From Streptococcus mitis (lineage in GTDB: Bacteria; Bacillota; Bacilli; Lactobacillales; Streptococcaceae), in assembly GCA_001560895.1 (NCBI GenBank), contig CP014326.1:880001-944000 (forward strand): a DNA stretch of 64,000 nucleotides. The letters run 5' to 3'. A program made the position numbers and the translations under genes. How positions within the stretch are numbered: the first letter of the stretch is position 1; each line of letters starts with the position of its first letter. Below are positions 1 through 7,872 of this stretch, in pieces. The notes beneath the pieces were generated by a model, which saw nothing but the letters and a program-made list of their open reading frames with translations, had not been told where the DNA came from and made no database searches.

Positions 1-2
1 AT

Positions 3-1346
3 CCGAATCGAGTGTTGGCTCATCATATCATCCAATCATTTTCTCCTGAAGATGATTTGACTCCACAAGAAATTCATGAGATTGGTCGAAAAACGATTTT
101 AGAATTAACTGGTGGACAACATGAATTTGTCATAGCGACTCACATGGATAAGGGACACATTCATAATCACATTATTTTCAATTCAACTAACTCTGTTACC
201 TTAAACAAATTTCGTTGGCAGAAAAATACTGCTAGAAGTCTATTTAATATTTCCAATAAGTACGCTGACCTAGCTGGAGCTAAAATTCTCAAAGAGAGAT
301 TATGGACTAATCGAAAGACGTATCATGCTTACCGAAAGAAAAATTCATTTCGTTATGAAATTAAATCACGCATAGATTTTCTTTTGAAACACTCAACCTC
401 TTTAGAGGATTTTAAAATCAAGGCACGAGCTTTAAATCTAATAGTTGATACTTCAGGGAAGGAAATAAAATATCGTTTAACTGACCAGGATCAAACCAGA
501 AATGTTAGGGATCGAACTTTGTCAAAAAAAGGAAATTATTCTTTAGAGAAAGTTTCTGAGAGAGTGGTTGCTAACGAGGTGACCTTATCTGTCGATGAAA
601 TAAAATCCGAATATGAAAAAATGGTAGCAGAACGAGAAGATGATTTTGAAATGAGAATCACAGTTGAAGAATGGCAGGTGATGGAAGAAACAAAAAATGG
701 AATCTATCTTGAAATGGAATTTGGGATTAGAAATAAGGGAACCATTCTTATTCCAGCTCATCAGATTGAAAAAGCAGAAGATGGCTCTTATGAAATTTTT
801 ATCAGAAAGAATGACTTCTACTATTTTGTTAATCCTGAACACGCTGATAAGAATCGGTACATGAAGGGAGAAACAGTCGCTTCCCAGTTGTCGTATGATA
901 ATGGAGAAATGATTGTCCGAAAAAATCCTAAAATCTCCAGTTTGGATCAGCTTGTTCGTGAATACAATTATCTATCTGCTCATGGAGTGACAGAAGGACA
1001 GCAATTTGATGAATTGTTAAATCGTTTTGAAGAGGAGCTAGAAGAAGTAGATAGCTTACTTGCTAAACTGGATCAACGATTGGGGGATCTTAATAAAATT
1101 CAGTCTGCATTTCTTGCATTGGAATCAAGCGATCCTCAGGAATCAACGTTAGCTATTTCCATTCTGAAAGATCTGAGAGTAGATCCTAGCACTCGAAAAT
1201 CTGAAATCGATAAACTTGTTAAGGAGGTGACTTTTGAGCGCCAAGCTTTATATCAACGAGTAGAAACAATTACAAAAGATTATAAGTTACATCAAGACAT
1301 TGAGAAAAATGTGGAACAGCGAAAGGAAAGAGAAACTTTTTTGTAA
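3..1346 (+). CDS. MOBP-type relaxase of an integrative conjugative element, 5' end outside the window
   Basis: The reading frame is open to the left edge, so the true start lies outside the window; the GTG at position 12 is internal. The visible N-terminal part has the relaxase pattern: a His-His-containing stretch followed by QSFSPED, then ATHMDKGHIHNHI, whose spaced histidines form the metal-binding three-His motif of MOBP relaxases. The catalytic tyrosine region should be upstream and is not seen. The C-terminal half is charged and probably coiled coil. Relaxases nick the transfer origin and pilot DNA in conjugation. The gene is followed by par genes and a transposase, which places it near the right end of a conjugative element of the Tn5252/TnGBS kind. 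The family is clear; the exact element type is inferred. Confidence 0.85.
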   Translation, partial: PNRVLAHHIIQSFSPEDDLTPQEIHEIGRKTILELTGGQHEFVIATHMDKGHIHNHIIFNSTNSVTLNKFRWQKNTARSLFNISNKYADLAGAKILKERLWTNRKTYHAYRKKNSFRYEIKSRIDFLLKHSTSLEDFKIKARALNLIVDTSGKEIKYRLTDQDQTRNVRDRTLSKKGNYSLEKVSERVVANEVTLSVDEIKSEYEKMVAEREDDFEMRITVEEWQVMEETKNGIYLEMEFGIRNKGTILIPAHQIEKAEDGSYEIFIRKNDFYYFVNPEHADKNRYMKGETVASQLSYDNGEMIVRKNPKISSLDQLVREYNYLSAHGVTEGQQFDELLNRFEEELEEVDSLLAKLDQRLGDLNKIQSAFLALESSDPQESTLAISILKDLRVDPSTRKSEIDKLVKEVTFERQALYQRVETITKDYKLHQDIEKNVEQRKERETFL

Positions 1347-1347
1347 A

Positions 1348-1395
1348 ATAATTATAAATATAATTATAAACATATTGACAAATATAATTATAATG
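1348..1395. repeat. Tandem 12-bp AT-rich repeats over the parA promoter
   Basis: Four units in strict 12-bp register start at 1348, 1360, 1372 and 1384. Units 1, 2 and 4 read ATAATTATAAAT, ATAATTATAAAC and ATAATTATAATG; unit 3 (ATATTGACAAAT) is altered where it carries the -35 box. They are likely operator or centromere-like sites bound by the small partition protein encoded downstream; this role is inferred. Confidence 0.75.
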
Positions 1396-1402
1396 GTATA
1401 AT
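1375..1402 (+). promoter_or_regulatory. Promoter of the par genes
   Basis: TTGACA at 1375-1380 and TATAAT at 1397-1402 are separated by 16 bp. The promoter is embedded in the 12-bp repeat array, so binding to the repeats would block RNA polymerase and autoregulate the par operon. Confidence 0.75.
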
Positions 1403-1433
1403 AGAAATATAGAAAAAGGGATGGAGAAATAGA

Positions 1434-2240
1434 ATGAAGATTATCACATTTGCCGCTATCAAAGGCGGTGTTGGAAAAACAACTTTAACATTTAATTATG
1501 GGGAATGACTGGCTAAGAAAGGGCATAAAGTTCTCTTTATAGACTTAGACCATCAGTGTAATTTGACTCAGTGTTATAATATCTATGAGAGCAAGAATAC
1601 AATTGCTAATGCTTTTAAAGGTGGCGATGTGTATATTAAGCAAGTCAAGGAAAATATTAGTCTAATTCCAGGTTCAGTTCAGCTTGACACGGTGGAAAGA
1701 GATCTGGAGAACAGTGATAAGAAAAATATGTTACTTTATCTTTGGCTAGAGGATAACTACGAAAAGAAGAAGTTGGATCAGTTTGACTATATCTTGATTG
1801 ATTGTAGGCCAGATTTTGCGACAGCTACTAAAAATGCTGTTGCGGTCAGTCACGCAATCATTAGTCCTTTGACTCCTTCAGAGTTTGGTTATAATGCCAA
1901 ATTCAATCTATCAACTCGGTTAGAAGCATTCAGAAAAGATGTAATTGACTATCGCACAAGAGAATCATACATTACTGCTGAGTTATATTTCTTAGCAAAT
2001 ATGATTCGACCAAACTATGGATCATCAAGAGAATTACTGGAGGCCCTTGGACTTGAAGCCAAAGAAAAGGGAACAGACAACCTTCTAGGGCTTGTACCAG
2101 CAAAAGAGCTATTCAATCATTCTACAATTGATAAGGTCTCTATTGCAGATATGAAGGAGAATCCTGAGCTTTATCAAAAACACAAAAAGTTTTTTACTGA
2201 GCTGGAGCAGACTTTTTCAAAAATTTATGATACAATATAA
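1434..2240 (+). pseudogene. ParA-type partition ATPase interrupted by an in-frame TGA
   Basis: Translation from ATG 1434 gives a ParA/MinD-type N-terminus with the deviant Walker A motif KGGVGKTT. A TGA codon at 1506-1508 interrupts it at codon 25. The frame then continues without another stop to 2240, through LAKKGHKVLFIDLDHQ (Walker A') and the Walker B-like YILIDCRPDF. One G-to-A change from TGG (Trp) would explain the stop. ParA ATPases segregate low-copy replicons; in conjugative elements they help keep the circular form. The fragment after the stop lacks the P-loop and is unlikely to work. A sequencing error or readthrough cannot be excluded. Confidence 0.85.
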
Positions 2241-2284
2241 TTATATTTATAAACACAAATACAATTATAAATATAATTAGAAGG
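2237..2284. repeat. Second 12-bp repeat array, between parA and the small partition gene
   Basis: Units start at 2237, 2249, 2261 and 2273 and keep the 12-bp register. The sequences are ATAATTATATTT, ATAAACACAAAT, ACAATTATAAAT and ATAATTAGAAGG. The last unit runs into the ribosome binding site (AGAAGGAGA) of the gene at 2293, so binding here could also affect its expression. Confidence 0.7.
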
Positions 2285-2292
2285 AGATTGTC

Positions 2293-2520
2293 ATGGCATT
2301 CACACCAAAAGAAAAAGAGATTTCGCAGATTATCGAAGCAACCCATCAACCTGAGCAGATTTCAGATGTAGCCAGCTTTGAAAGTTTTGAACGTAAGAAA
2401 CAATTTCAGTTTACTTTGAAACCAAGCAATCGGAAAAAATTAGATGAGATTGCTAAAGCAGCTGGTGCAAAGTCTGCATCAGATTACCTTGATAAACTGA
2501 TTGAAAACCTATCACTATAA
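2293..2520 (+). CDS. Small partition/DNA-binding protein (DUF5388-like)
   Basis: A 75-residue basic protein with a strong upstream AAGGAGA. The C-terminal half (KKQFQFTLKPSNRKKLDEIA onward, ending in SASDYLDKLIENL) looks like a short beta strand followed by two helices, the ribbon-helix-helix layout found in small ParB-like and CopG-type proteins. It follows parA and is bracketed by the 12-bp repeats, so it is the best candidate to bind them. A DUF5388-type assignment is from memory of ParA-linked proteins in streptococcal conjugative elements. A terminator follows shortly after the gene. Confidence 0.7.
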   Translation: MAFTPKEKEISQIIEATHQPEQISDVASFESFERKKQFQFTLKPSNRKKLDEIAKAAGAKSASDYLDKLIENLSL

Positions 2521-2552
2521 ATATAAATATAATTGTAATTATAATTTCAATC
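2517..2552. repeat. Third 12-bp repeat array
   Basis: Units at 2517, 2529 and 2541 (ATAAATATAAAT, ATAATTGTAATT, ATAATTTCAATC) keep the 12-bp spacing and overlap the stop codon of the small partition gene. The units are more diverged than in the first array. Confidence 0.6.
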
Positions 2553-2553
2553 A

Positions 2554-2585
2554 AAAAACCTTTCCTTATAGGGAAGGTTTTTATC
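2554..2585 (+). terminator. Rho-independent terminator of the par operon
   Basis: AAAACCTTTCC pairs with GGGAAGGTTTT (11 bp with one G-U) around the loop TTATA and is followed by a T tract. Confidence 0.85.
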
Positions 2586-2667
2586 TTTGCTGACAAAAAA
2601 TATTTGAACTCCTGAACTAAAATCTCTATACTTTTTTATTATGATTTTAGTTGGGAGTGTTTTTATT

Positions 2668-4035
2668 TTGGATACAAAAATTATTGATGAAAGAGAATTT
2701 GTAGAGAAATTTAAAGATAAAAATTTACAAGAATTTCATAAATTTGTAAGCGACTATGACAACTATATCGCACCCACAATGAGAGCTAGAGGGTACAAAT
2801 TTGTAAACTATGCTGAGAGAACCGTTACTTTTACGTTTGGCCAGGTAACTTTTTCAAGAAGGCGCTGGTATAAGAATGGGAAATGTAGAATTCCAGTAGA
2901 TGAGAAGTTAGGTCTAGAGAAACGTATTGCCTATTCCAAAGAATTGCTATATCAGATCACTAAACTAGCTACAATGTTACCATATCGGAAAGTAGTGGAA
3001 GTCATTGAACTAATGTACCAGGTTTATATCACTAAAGACACGGTGTTAAAAGCAATAAAGCTAGCAAGTCAGTTGTTAAATGAGAAAGAAGATTATCGAT
3101 TCTATAGCGATGAAGTACCTGTCAAAAAAATTGAGACTCCTGTTATTTATCTTGAAGGAGATGGTGTCTGGATAAAGGTCAGTGGACGTGAAAAGGAACA
3201 ACAGAATAAAGAGTTATCTCATTTTGTCATCCATACCGGAACGGAGGTGTACGGAAAGAGGAAAATTTTAAAAAATAAGGTCGAAATTGTGTCACCCAAT
3301 AATCGAACAGCAAGAAAAAGAGTAGTAGATTATATTTATAATCATTTTAAAATTACGTCAGATACTCTACTTGTGACAAATTCAGATATGGGTCACGGAT
3401 ATACTCCACATTTATTTAAGGAAATATCACACGATCTAGGGATAAAGCATCATCAACATTTTTGGGATCGATACCATATAAACAAAGAAATAAAAAAGTT
3501 GGTCAAACCGTATTCTGTAGAGCTACTAGAGCAATTTATGAAAGCCATAGATAGCCATTGCAAGAAGACACTGAACACAGCTATTGATACACTAGAATCA
3601 CTCGTCCTACTTAATCAGAACGAAAAGAAGATTGATACTTTTAAGGTTTTTAAGAATAGAATCCTTGGAAATTTTAAATATACGCAACCTCCTGAACAGA
3701 GGAATCTAGATACAGCAAGTTTAGGAATTATGGAAAGTCAGCATCGTAAAATCAGTTATCGGATGAAAAATAGAGGAATGTATTGGTCATTAAATCATGC
3801 AGATGCTATGTCCCATCTTATTTTGTTGTCTTACAATCAAGAACTCCGAGATTTATTTTTTGGTGATTGGAGAAATGAATATGAAAAATACCACTCAGAA
3901 GGAATGAGTAGTGCAAAAGTACGCAAAAAGATCGATCAAGCTCCAAGAAGTTTAGGGACGATTGTAAATTCTTCTTGGAAGGGCCGAAAACAGAGAGATA
4001 AACAACGATTTGCAGGCAAAAAAATCAATAAATAA
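2668..4035 (+). CDS. DDE transposase of the ISLre2/UPF0236 (Mutator-like) group
   Basis: About 455 residues, matching ISLre2-type transposases in length. Candidate catalytic acids are the Asp in LEGDGVWI, the Asp in NSDMGHGY and the Glu in LGIMESQHRK; the HHQHFWDRYH stretch fits the conserved histidine/aspartate segment of the group. The TTG at 2668 is chosen because GGGAG precedes it; the ATG at 2641 has no ribosome binding site. Related DDE transposases mobilise the TnGBS conjugative elements, which insert a short distance upstream of the -35 box of vegetative promoters. This gene ends 23 bp before such a -35 box. It is therefore probably the transposase of the whole element, not a separate IS: I found no matching inverted repeat just before it. 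Confidence 0.85.
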   Translation: MDTKIIDEREFVEKFKDKNLQEFHKFVSDYDNYIAPTMRARGYKFVNYAERTVTFTFGQVTFSRRRWYKNGKCRIPVDEKLGLEKRIAYSKELLYQITKLATMLPYRKVVEVIELMYQVYITKDTVLKAIKLASQLLNEKEDYRFYSDEVPVKKIETPVIYLEGDGVWIKVSGREKEQQNKELSHFVIHTGTEVYGKRKILKNKVEIVSPNNRTARKRVVDYIYNHFKITSDTLLVTNSDMGHGYTPHLFKEISHDLGIKHHQHFWDRYHINKEIKKLVKPYSVELLEQFMKAIDSHCKKTLNTAIDTLESLVLLNQNEKKIDTFKVFKNRILGNFKYTQPPEQRNLDTASLGIMESQHRKISYRMKNRGMYWSLNHADAMSHLILLSYNQELRDLFFGDWRNEYEKYHSEGMSSAKVRKKIDQAPRSLGTIVNSSWKGRKQRDKQRFAGKKINK

Positions 4036-4058
4036 AATGTCATAAACTCAGTAAACTC

Positions 4059-4087
4059 TTGACTTATAGTAATAAAAATTGTATAAT
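4059..4087 (+). promoter_or_regulatory. Strong vegetative promoter next to the element end
   Basis: TTGACT at 4059-4064, a 17-bp spacer and TATAAT at 4082-4087. It drives the small transcript described next. Confidence 0.8.
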
Positions 4088-4093
4088 AATTTT

Positions 4094-4233
4094 ATCAATA
4101 AAAAAAGAGGCACGCAGCAACGTACCTCTCATAAAGATAAACAATTGGGTCTTGTTTATCAGTAAGATTAATACTATCAGAAATTTTAGTAGATGTCAAG
4201 GCTGAGCAAGTAAAATTGTTTAGCCTTGTTTTT
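4094..4233 (+). ncRNA. Candidate small RNA of about 140 nt upstream of rplS
   Basis: The stretch has its own promoter and ends in a clear terminator: CAAGGCT at 4197-4203 pairs with AGCCTTG at 4222-4228, extended by an inner AGCAA/TTGTT helix, then five T. Between them lie two further hairpins: AGAGG (4106) with CCTCT (4125), and a perfect 9-bp helix of GATAAACAA (4136) with TTGTTTATC (4152). There is no open reading frame of note on the plus strand. I do not recognise it as 6S, 4.5S or RNase P RNA. Transcription is inferred. Confidence 0.6.
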
Positions 4234-4302
4234 ACATTTCCGTTTTTGATGTATTTTTTTACTACCTCAAAAAAATAGACACAAACTTCTGCTATAAATT
4301 TC

Positions 4303-4390
4303 TTTACTTTTTTGTGGAAATTTGGTAAACTGTATCTTGTGTGTAATGGACGCACAAAAATACAGTTTATCCGCTGAGGAAGGTTCCTCA
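4303..4390 (+). promoter_or_regulatory. rplS promoter and L19-type leader
   Basis: TTTACT (4303-4308) and TAAACT (4326-4331) with a 17-bp spacer form a promoter. The leader folds into TTGTGTG (4337) with CGCACAA (4351), one G-U pair, and then TGAGGA with TCCTCA (4375-4390). Firmicutes rplS mRNAs carry a hairpin leader for autoregulation by L19; the match here is structural. Confidence 0.65.
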
Positions 4391-4415
4391 AGATTGACAA
4401 AGATAGGAGAAAAAA

Positions 4416-4763
4416 ATGAATCCATTAATCCAAAGCTTGACTGAAGGTCAACTTCGTACAGATATCCCATCATTCCGTCCTGGTGACACTGTTCGTGTAC
4501 ACGCGAAAGTTGTCGAAGGTAACCGTGAACGTATCCAGATTTTTGAAGGTGTTGTTATCGCACGTAAAGGTGCTGGTATCTCAGAAAACTACACAGTTCG
4601 TAAAATCTCTAACGGTGTAGGTGTTGAGCGTATCTTCCCAATCCACACTCCACGTGTTGAAAAGATCGAAGTTGTTCGTTACGGTAAAGTACGTCGTGCG
4701 AAATTGTACTACTTGCGTGCTCTTCAAGGTAAAGCAGCTCGTATCAAAGAAATCCGTCGTTAA
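4416..4763 (+). CDS. rplS: 50S ribosomal protein L19
   Basis: A 115-residue protein, the normal L19 length, starting at the ATG after TAGGAGAAAAAA. The sequence has the conserved [15 protein letters not shown] core and [12 protein letters not shown], and a basic C-terminus ([18 protein letters not shown]). L19 sits at the interface of the ribosomal subunits and stabilises an intersubunit bridge. The gene is monocistronic: it has its own promoter and hairpin leader and a terminator directly after it. The conjugative element has inserted upstream of the small RNA, not inside this unit. Confidence 0.97.
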
Positions 4764-4770
4764 TTCGACT

Positions 4771-4802
4771 AAAAAACTCTGCTTTTTCAGCAGAGTTTTT
4801 AT
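4771..4802 (+). terminator. Terminator of rplS
   Basis: ACTCTGCT pairs with AGCAGAGT around a TTTTC loop and is followed by five T. Confidence 0.9.
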
Positions 4803-4805
4803 CTA

Positions 4806-4877
4806 GCTCCCTTAGTTCAATGGATATAACAACTCCCTCCTAAGGAGTAGTTGCAGGTTCGATTCCTGCAGGGGGCA
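4806..4877 (+). tRNA. tRNA-Arg (anticodon CCT)
   Basis: The acceptor arms GCTCCCT and AGGGGGC pair, with one wobble. The anticodon stem is ACTCC/GGAGT around the loop CTCCTAA, giving anticodon CCT. The T arm has GGTTCGATTCC. CCA is not encoded. The 3' end of this tRNA gene is a known attachment site for mobile elements in mitis-group streptococci. Confidence 0.95.
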
Positions 4878-5029
4878 TATAAACTATTGATTTTAATAGG
4901 TGTTTGAGGTGTTTCGCCCCAAATTCGCCCCTAATTACAAGAATTATATAAAGTGTTGACATAGGTTTGATAAGCAACCCCTAGAATTACTTTGACAAAT
5001 TATCATGAATTATAAAATTTGGAGTACTA

Positions 5030-5632
5030 ATGGTCGATAAAGATTTTTCTTTTGATAAGATAGAATCTATCTTAAACGGAACTAGCAATTTTTATATTTC
5101 TTCAAAAGAAGAATTGAATAAATGCTTAGATCATGTTGTTCAGTTGATTTCGGATTCATATGTTTTATATATAAATAATTCATATACCTCCTCCTCTTTT
5201 TTAGCTATTAGTGTGCTAGAAGAGGTTGGAAAAATTCAAATGGGAATATTTATTAAAGGTTCAGATTCCTATGTGAGAAAAGATAAATTAAGAGATCATA
5301 AGTCTAAACAAATTGTTGGAGCGAGCTACACTATTTGTATGGGCGAAAGGATTAAAAATGCAATTTCTAATGAAAATTTGGAAAAAATTTTTAAATTTAT
5401 TTATTCTGGAGAATTGAAAGATTTAAGAGAACAAGTAATTTATTGTGATAGAAAAAATAACAATATCGTGACACCAAAAGATTTAATTACTCAAGAACTT
5501 GCAAGAAATCTACTTTTATTTGCGATAGAATCATTTGATGATAATCTGGTTGGATGGACAGATTACTCAATCGAGTTATCAAAGGAAACTGATTTATTTT
5601 TTGAAATTATTGCTAATTCTAAGATGAAATAG
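5030..5632 (+). CDS. AbiV-family abortive infection protein
   Basis: A 200-residue protein, about the size of lactococcal AbiV. It shows the family pattern: a helix with SSSFLAISVLEEVGKIQMG, then RDHKSKQIVG. No signal peptide or membrane segment is seen. AbiV-type proteins stop phage multiplication by blocking late phage gene expression at the translation level. The ATG follows TTTGGAG. TTGACA (4992) with a TATAAA-like box near 5011 could be the promoter. Its place beside the tRNA-Arg attachment site, alone between core genes, and its very high AT content point to horizontal gain. Assignment is by motif and length. Confidence 0.75.
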   Translation: MVDKDFSFDKIESILNGTSNFYISSKEELNKCLDHVVQLISDSYVLYINNSYTSSSFLAISVLEEVGKIQMGIFIKGSDSYVRKDKLRDHKSKQIVGASYTICMGERIKNAISNENLEKIFKFIYSGELKDLREQVIYCDRKNNNIVTPKDLITQELARNLLLFAIESFDDNLVGWTDYSIELSKETDLFFEIIANSKMK

Positions 5633-5636
5633 ACAA

Positions 5637-5663
5637 AAAACCGCTCAGCTGAGTGGTTTTCGT
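5637..5663. terminator. Bidirectional terminator between abiV-like gene and HAD gene
   Basis: AAAACCGCTCA pairs with TGAGTGGTTTT across a two-base centre, one wobble. A and T tracts on both sides serve the two convergent genes. Confidence 0.8.
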
Positions 5664-5677
5664 TTATTCATCCCCTT

Positions 5678-6484
5678 TTACAGTACCCATGTACGGATGG
5701 CATGGGCAACGCCAGATTCATCATTAGATTTAGTGATGTATTTGGCGATTTTTTTGATTTCTGGATTTCCATTTTCCATGACAACGGGATTCCCAACGAC
5801 TTCCAGCATGGCGCGGTCATTTTCTTCGTCACCGATAGCCATGGTTTCATCTTTGGTTAATCCGAGTTTTTCAGCTAGGTGAGTGATGGCTGAACCTTTG
5901 TCTACATTCTTTTTAAGGAGTTCGAGGTAGAAAGGAGCAGATTTGTTGATGGAGTAGCGCTCATAAAATTCTGCTGGAATTTTTTCAATCGCAGCATCGA
6001 GAATCTCAGGTTCATCGATGAACATACATTTGACAATTTCCTTGTCAGCCATTTCTTCAGGAGTGCGGTAAAAGATAGGCATGCTGACGAGGGTTGATTC
6101 GTGCACTGTGTATTTTCCGATATTGCGATTGGCAGTATAGATACCGTCCTTGGTAATAGCGTGCATGTGGACACCGAGCTTGCGACTGAGGAATTCCATA
6201 TCCAGATAATCCTCATAGGTTAAGGATTCGCTGATAATTTCATGGCCTGTAGCAGTTTCTTGGACAAGGGCACCATTGAAGGTCACGACATAGTCACCCT
6301 CGTCCCTCAACTGCAAGTCGTCCAGAAGTTTGGCAACACCTGCGATAGGACGGCCAGTTGCAATGACGACTTTGACACCAGCTTCTTTGGCATCTTGGAT
6401 GGCAGAAAAGACCTCAGGAGTGATTTCCTTTTGGCTGTTGACAAGGGTTCCGTCAATATCGACGGCAATTAGTTTAATACTCAT
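5678..6484 (-). CDS. Cof-type HAD-IIB sugar-phosphatase (YidA-like)
   Basis: A 268-residue Cof-type HAD phosphatase. Motif I is DIDGTLV at the N-terminus (first Asp the nucleophile), motif II is ATGRP, and motif III/IV is GDEENDRAM near the C-terminus; a cap domain lies between. Such enzymes dephosphorylate sugar phosphates and related metabolites in the cytosol; the exact substrate cannot be told. The start follows AGAGGAAA. It lies 12 bp downstream of the HD-domain gene on the same strand, so the two are probably cotranscribed. Confidence 0.9.
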   Translation of the reverse strand: MSIKLIAVDIDGTLVNSQKEITPEVFSAIQDAKEAGVKVVIATGRPIAGVAKLLDDLQLRDEGDYVVTFNGALVQETATGHEIISESLTYEDYLDMEFLSRKLGVHMHAITKDGIYTANRNIGKYTVHESTLVSMPIFYRTPEEMADKEIVKCMFIDEPEILDAAIEKIPAEFYERYSINKSAPFYLELLKKNVDKGSAITHLAEKLGLTKDETMAIGDEENDRAMLEVVGNPVVMENGNPEIKKIAKYITKSNDESGVAHAIRTWVL

Positions 6485-6496
6485 AAATTTCCTCTT

Positions 6497-7801
6497 CTAG
6501 TTTTTATTTGGGGTAAAATGATCGTTCTCAATCAAGTGTAAAAATTGCTGGGTAATACTTGCGAAGATACTGTTTTGGTCTAACATTTCTTTCGGAAAAT
6601 AGAAACGATTATCTCCGTGGCGACTTCCAGCAAGGGATTGGACGATAGGAGACAGGCTAGAGAGTTCTGCCAGTTCACCATTCTTTTGTAAAATTTCAAT
6701 TTGTGTCCGTGGATTTTCAGATTCGGGACGATAGATATCATAAGGGAGGTCAAAGTTCTTATGAATGGCAGTATAGTAGTCTGGATCGAAGCCAATGTCC
6801 TCAACCAATTTTCTCATGCTAGCGAGTTGGTCTTGGTCCTCTTGTGAAAAGGTAATGGATTTAAAGACCTTGCGGTTGACAAAGCGTTGCGACAGGTCTG
6901 CAAGTATTTTGTCAGGACTGGTCATCCAGAGCTGGAAGTAGGTATTCATCACACCATCATCCAGAGCCAGATAGTCAGATAAATTCACATTTTTTTCAAA
7001 GAAAGGTAGGAGGTGTGGGCAAGTTCGTGCAAAGAAGTCTTTGTCCTCAGGATAGAGTTCCTTGGCGCGCTTGAGAAGATTCTGTAGGAGAACTTCCATG
7101 GCCCGTGTTGCTGGGTGGAAATAAACCTGCATGTACATCTGGTAACGACTGAGGACGTAGTCTTCGATGGCGTGCATGCCATTTCGCTGAAAGGCAATCC
7201 CATTTTCGATAGGACGAATGACCCGGAGGATGCGAGTCAGGTCAAATTCCCCATAAGATGCCCCTGTAAAATAGGAGTCGCGCAAGAGATAGTCCATACG
7301 GTCTGCATCAATCTGACTAGAAATGAGCTGCACGACCTGCTTATTAGGATAGGTGTGGTCGATGATACTGGCAACCTTTTCTGGAAAATCTGGCGCCACT
7401 TGTAGCAGGACTTGGTGAATTTCCGTCTCAGGACTTTGGATGATTTCCTGAGTAATGGCCTCATGATCGGTATCAAAAAGATGTTCAAAAGTATGGGAGT
7501 AGGCACCATGCCCAAGGTCATGGAGGAGAGCAGCGGTCATGGTGAGGAGTGATTCAGCAGGATTCCATTCTTCAGGATATTTTTCTTCAAAAATCTCCGT
7601 GATACGTCGTGCAATTTCATAGACTCCTAGACAGTGAGAGAAGCGACTATGTTCTCCACCGTGGAAGGTATAACTGGAAGTCCCAAGCTGTTTGATACGA
7701 CGCAGACGTTGAAATTCTTTTGTATTAATCAAGTCATAGATGATTTGATTATTGACATGGATGTAGTTGTGAACTGGGTCACGGAATACTTTTTCGTTCA
7801 T
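6497..7801 (-). CDS. HD-domain phosphohydrolase (dNTPase/YwfO-like)
   Basis: A 434-residue protein with the HD metal site: H and R in GEHSRFSHCLGV, then the HD pair in ALLHDLGHGAYSHTFEH, and a later Asp in SSQIDADRMDYLLRD. The combination SSQIDADRMDYL and the N-terminal RDPVHNYI are typical of the dGTPase-like YwfO family, which hydrolyses nucleoside triphosphates or related nucleotides. The 5' end is unusual: TATAAT on the minus strand (7813-7808), preceded by TGC as an extended -10, ends six bases before the ATG, so the mRNA may be leaderless. It heads a two-gene unit with the HAD gene. Confidence 0.88.
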   Translation of the reverse strand: MNEKVFRDPVHNYIHVNNQIIYDLINTKEFQRLRRIKQLGTSSYTFHGGEHSRFSHCLGVYEIARRITEIFEEKYPEEWNPAESLLTMTAALLHDLGHGAYSHTFEHLFDTDHEAITQEIIQSPETEIHQVLLQVAPDFPEKVASIIDHTYPNKQVVQLISSQIDADRMDYLLRDSYFTGASYGEFDLTRILRVIRPIENGIAFQRNGMHAIEDYVLSRYQMYMQVYFHPATRAMEVLLQNLLKRAKELYPEDKDFFARTCPHLLPFFEKNVNLSDYLALDDGVMNTYFQLWMTSPDKILADLSQRFVNRKVFKSITFSQEDQDQLASMRKLVEDIGFDPDYYTAIHKNFDLPYDIYRPESENPRTQIEILQKNGELAELSSLSPIVQSLAGSRHGDNRFYFPKEMLDQNSIFASITQQFLHLIENDHFTPNKN

Positions 7802-7872
7802 ATGACCATTATAGCAAAATCCTGCTCTTTTTGGTAAAATAGTAGGACAAGAGAGAAGAAAGAGGACTTGAT

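Noticed and set aside
2583..4045. Stand-alone ISLre2 insertion sequence
   Set aside because: No inverted repeat before the transposase matches the sequence after it; the gene fits better as the transposase of the whole conjugative element.
4095..4473. Two overlapping minus-strand frames upstream of rplS
   Set aside because: They run antisense to the small RNA, the L19 leader and the rplS start, with no ribosome binding site and odd composition.
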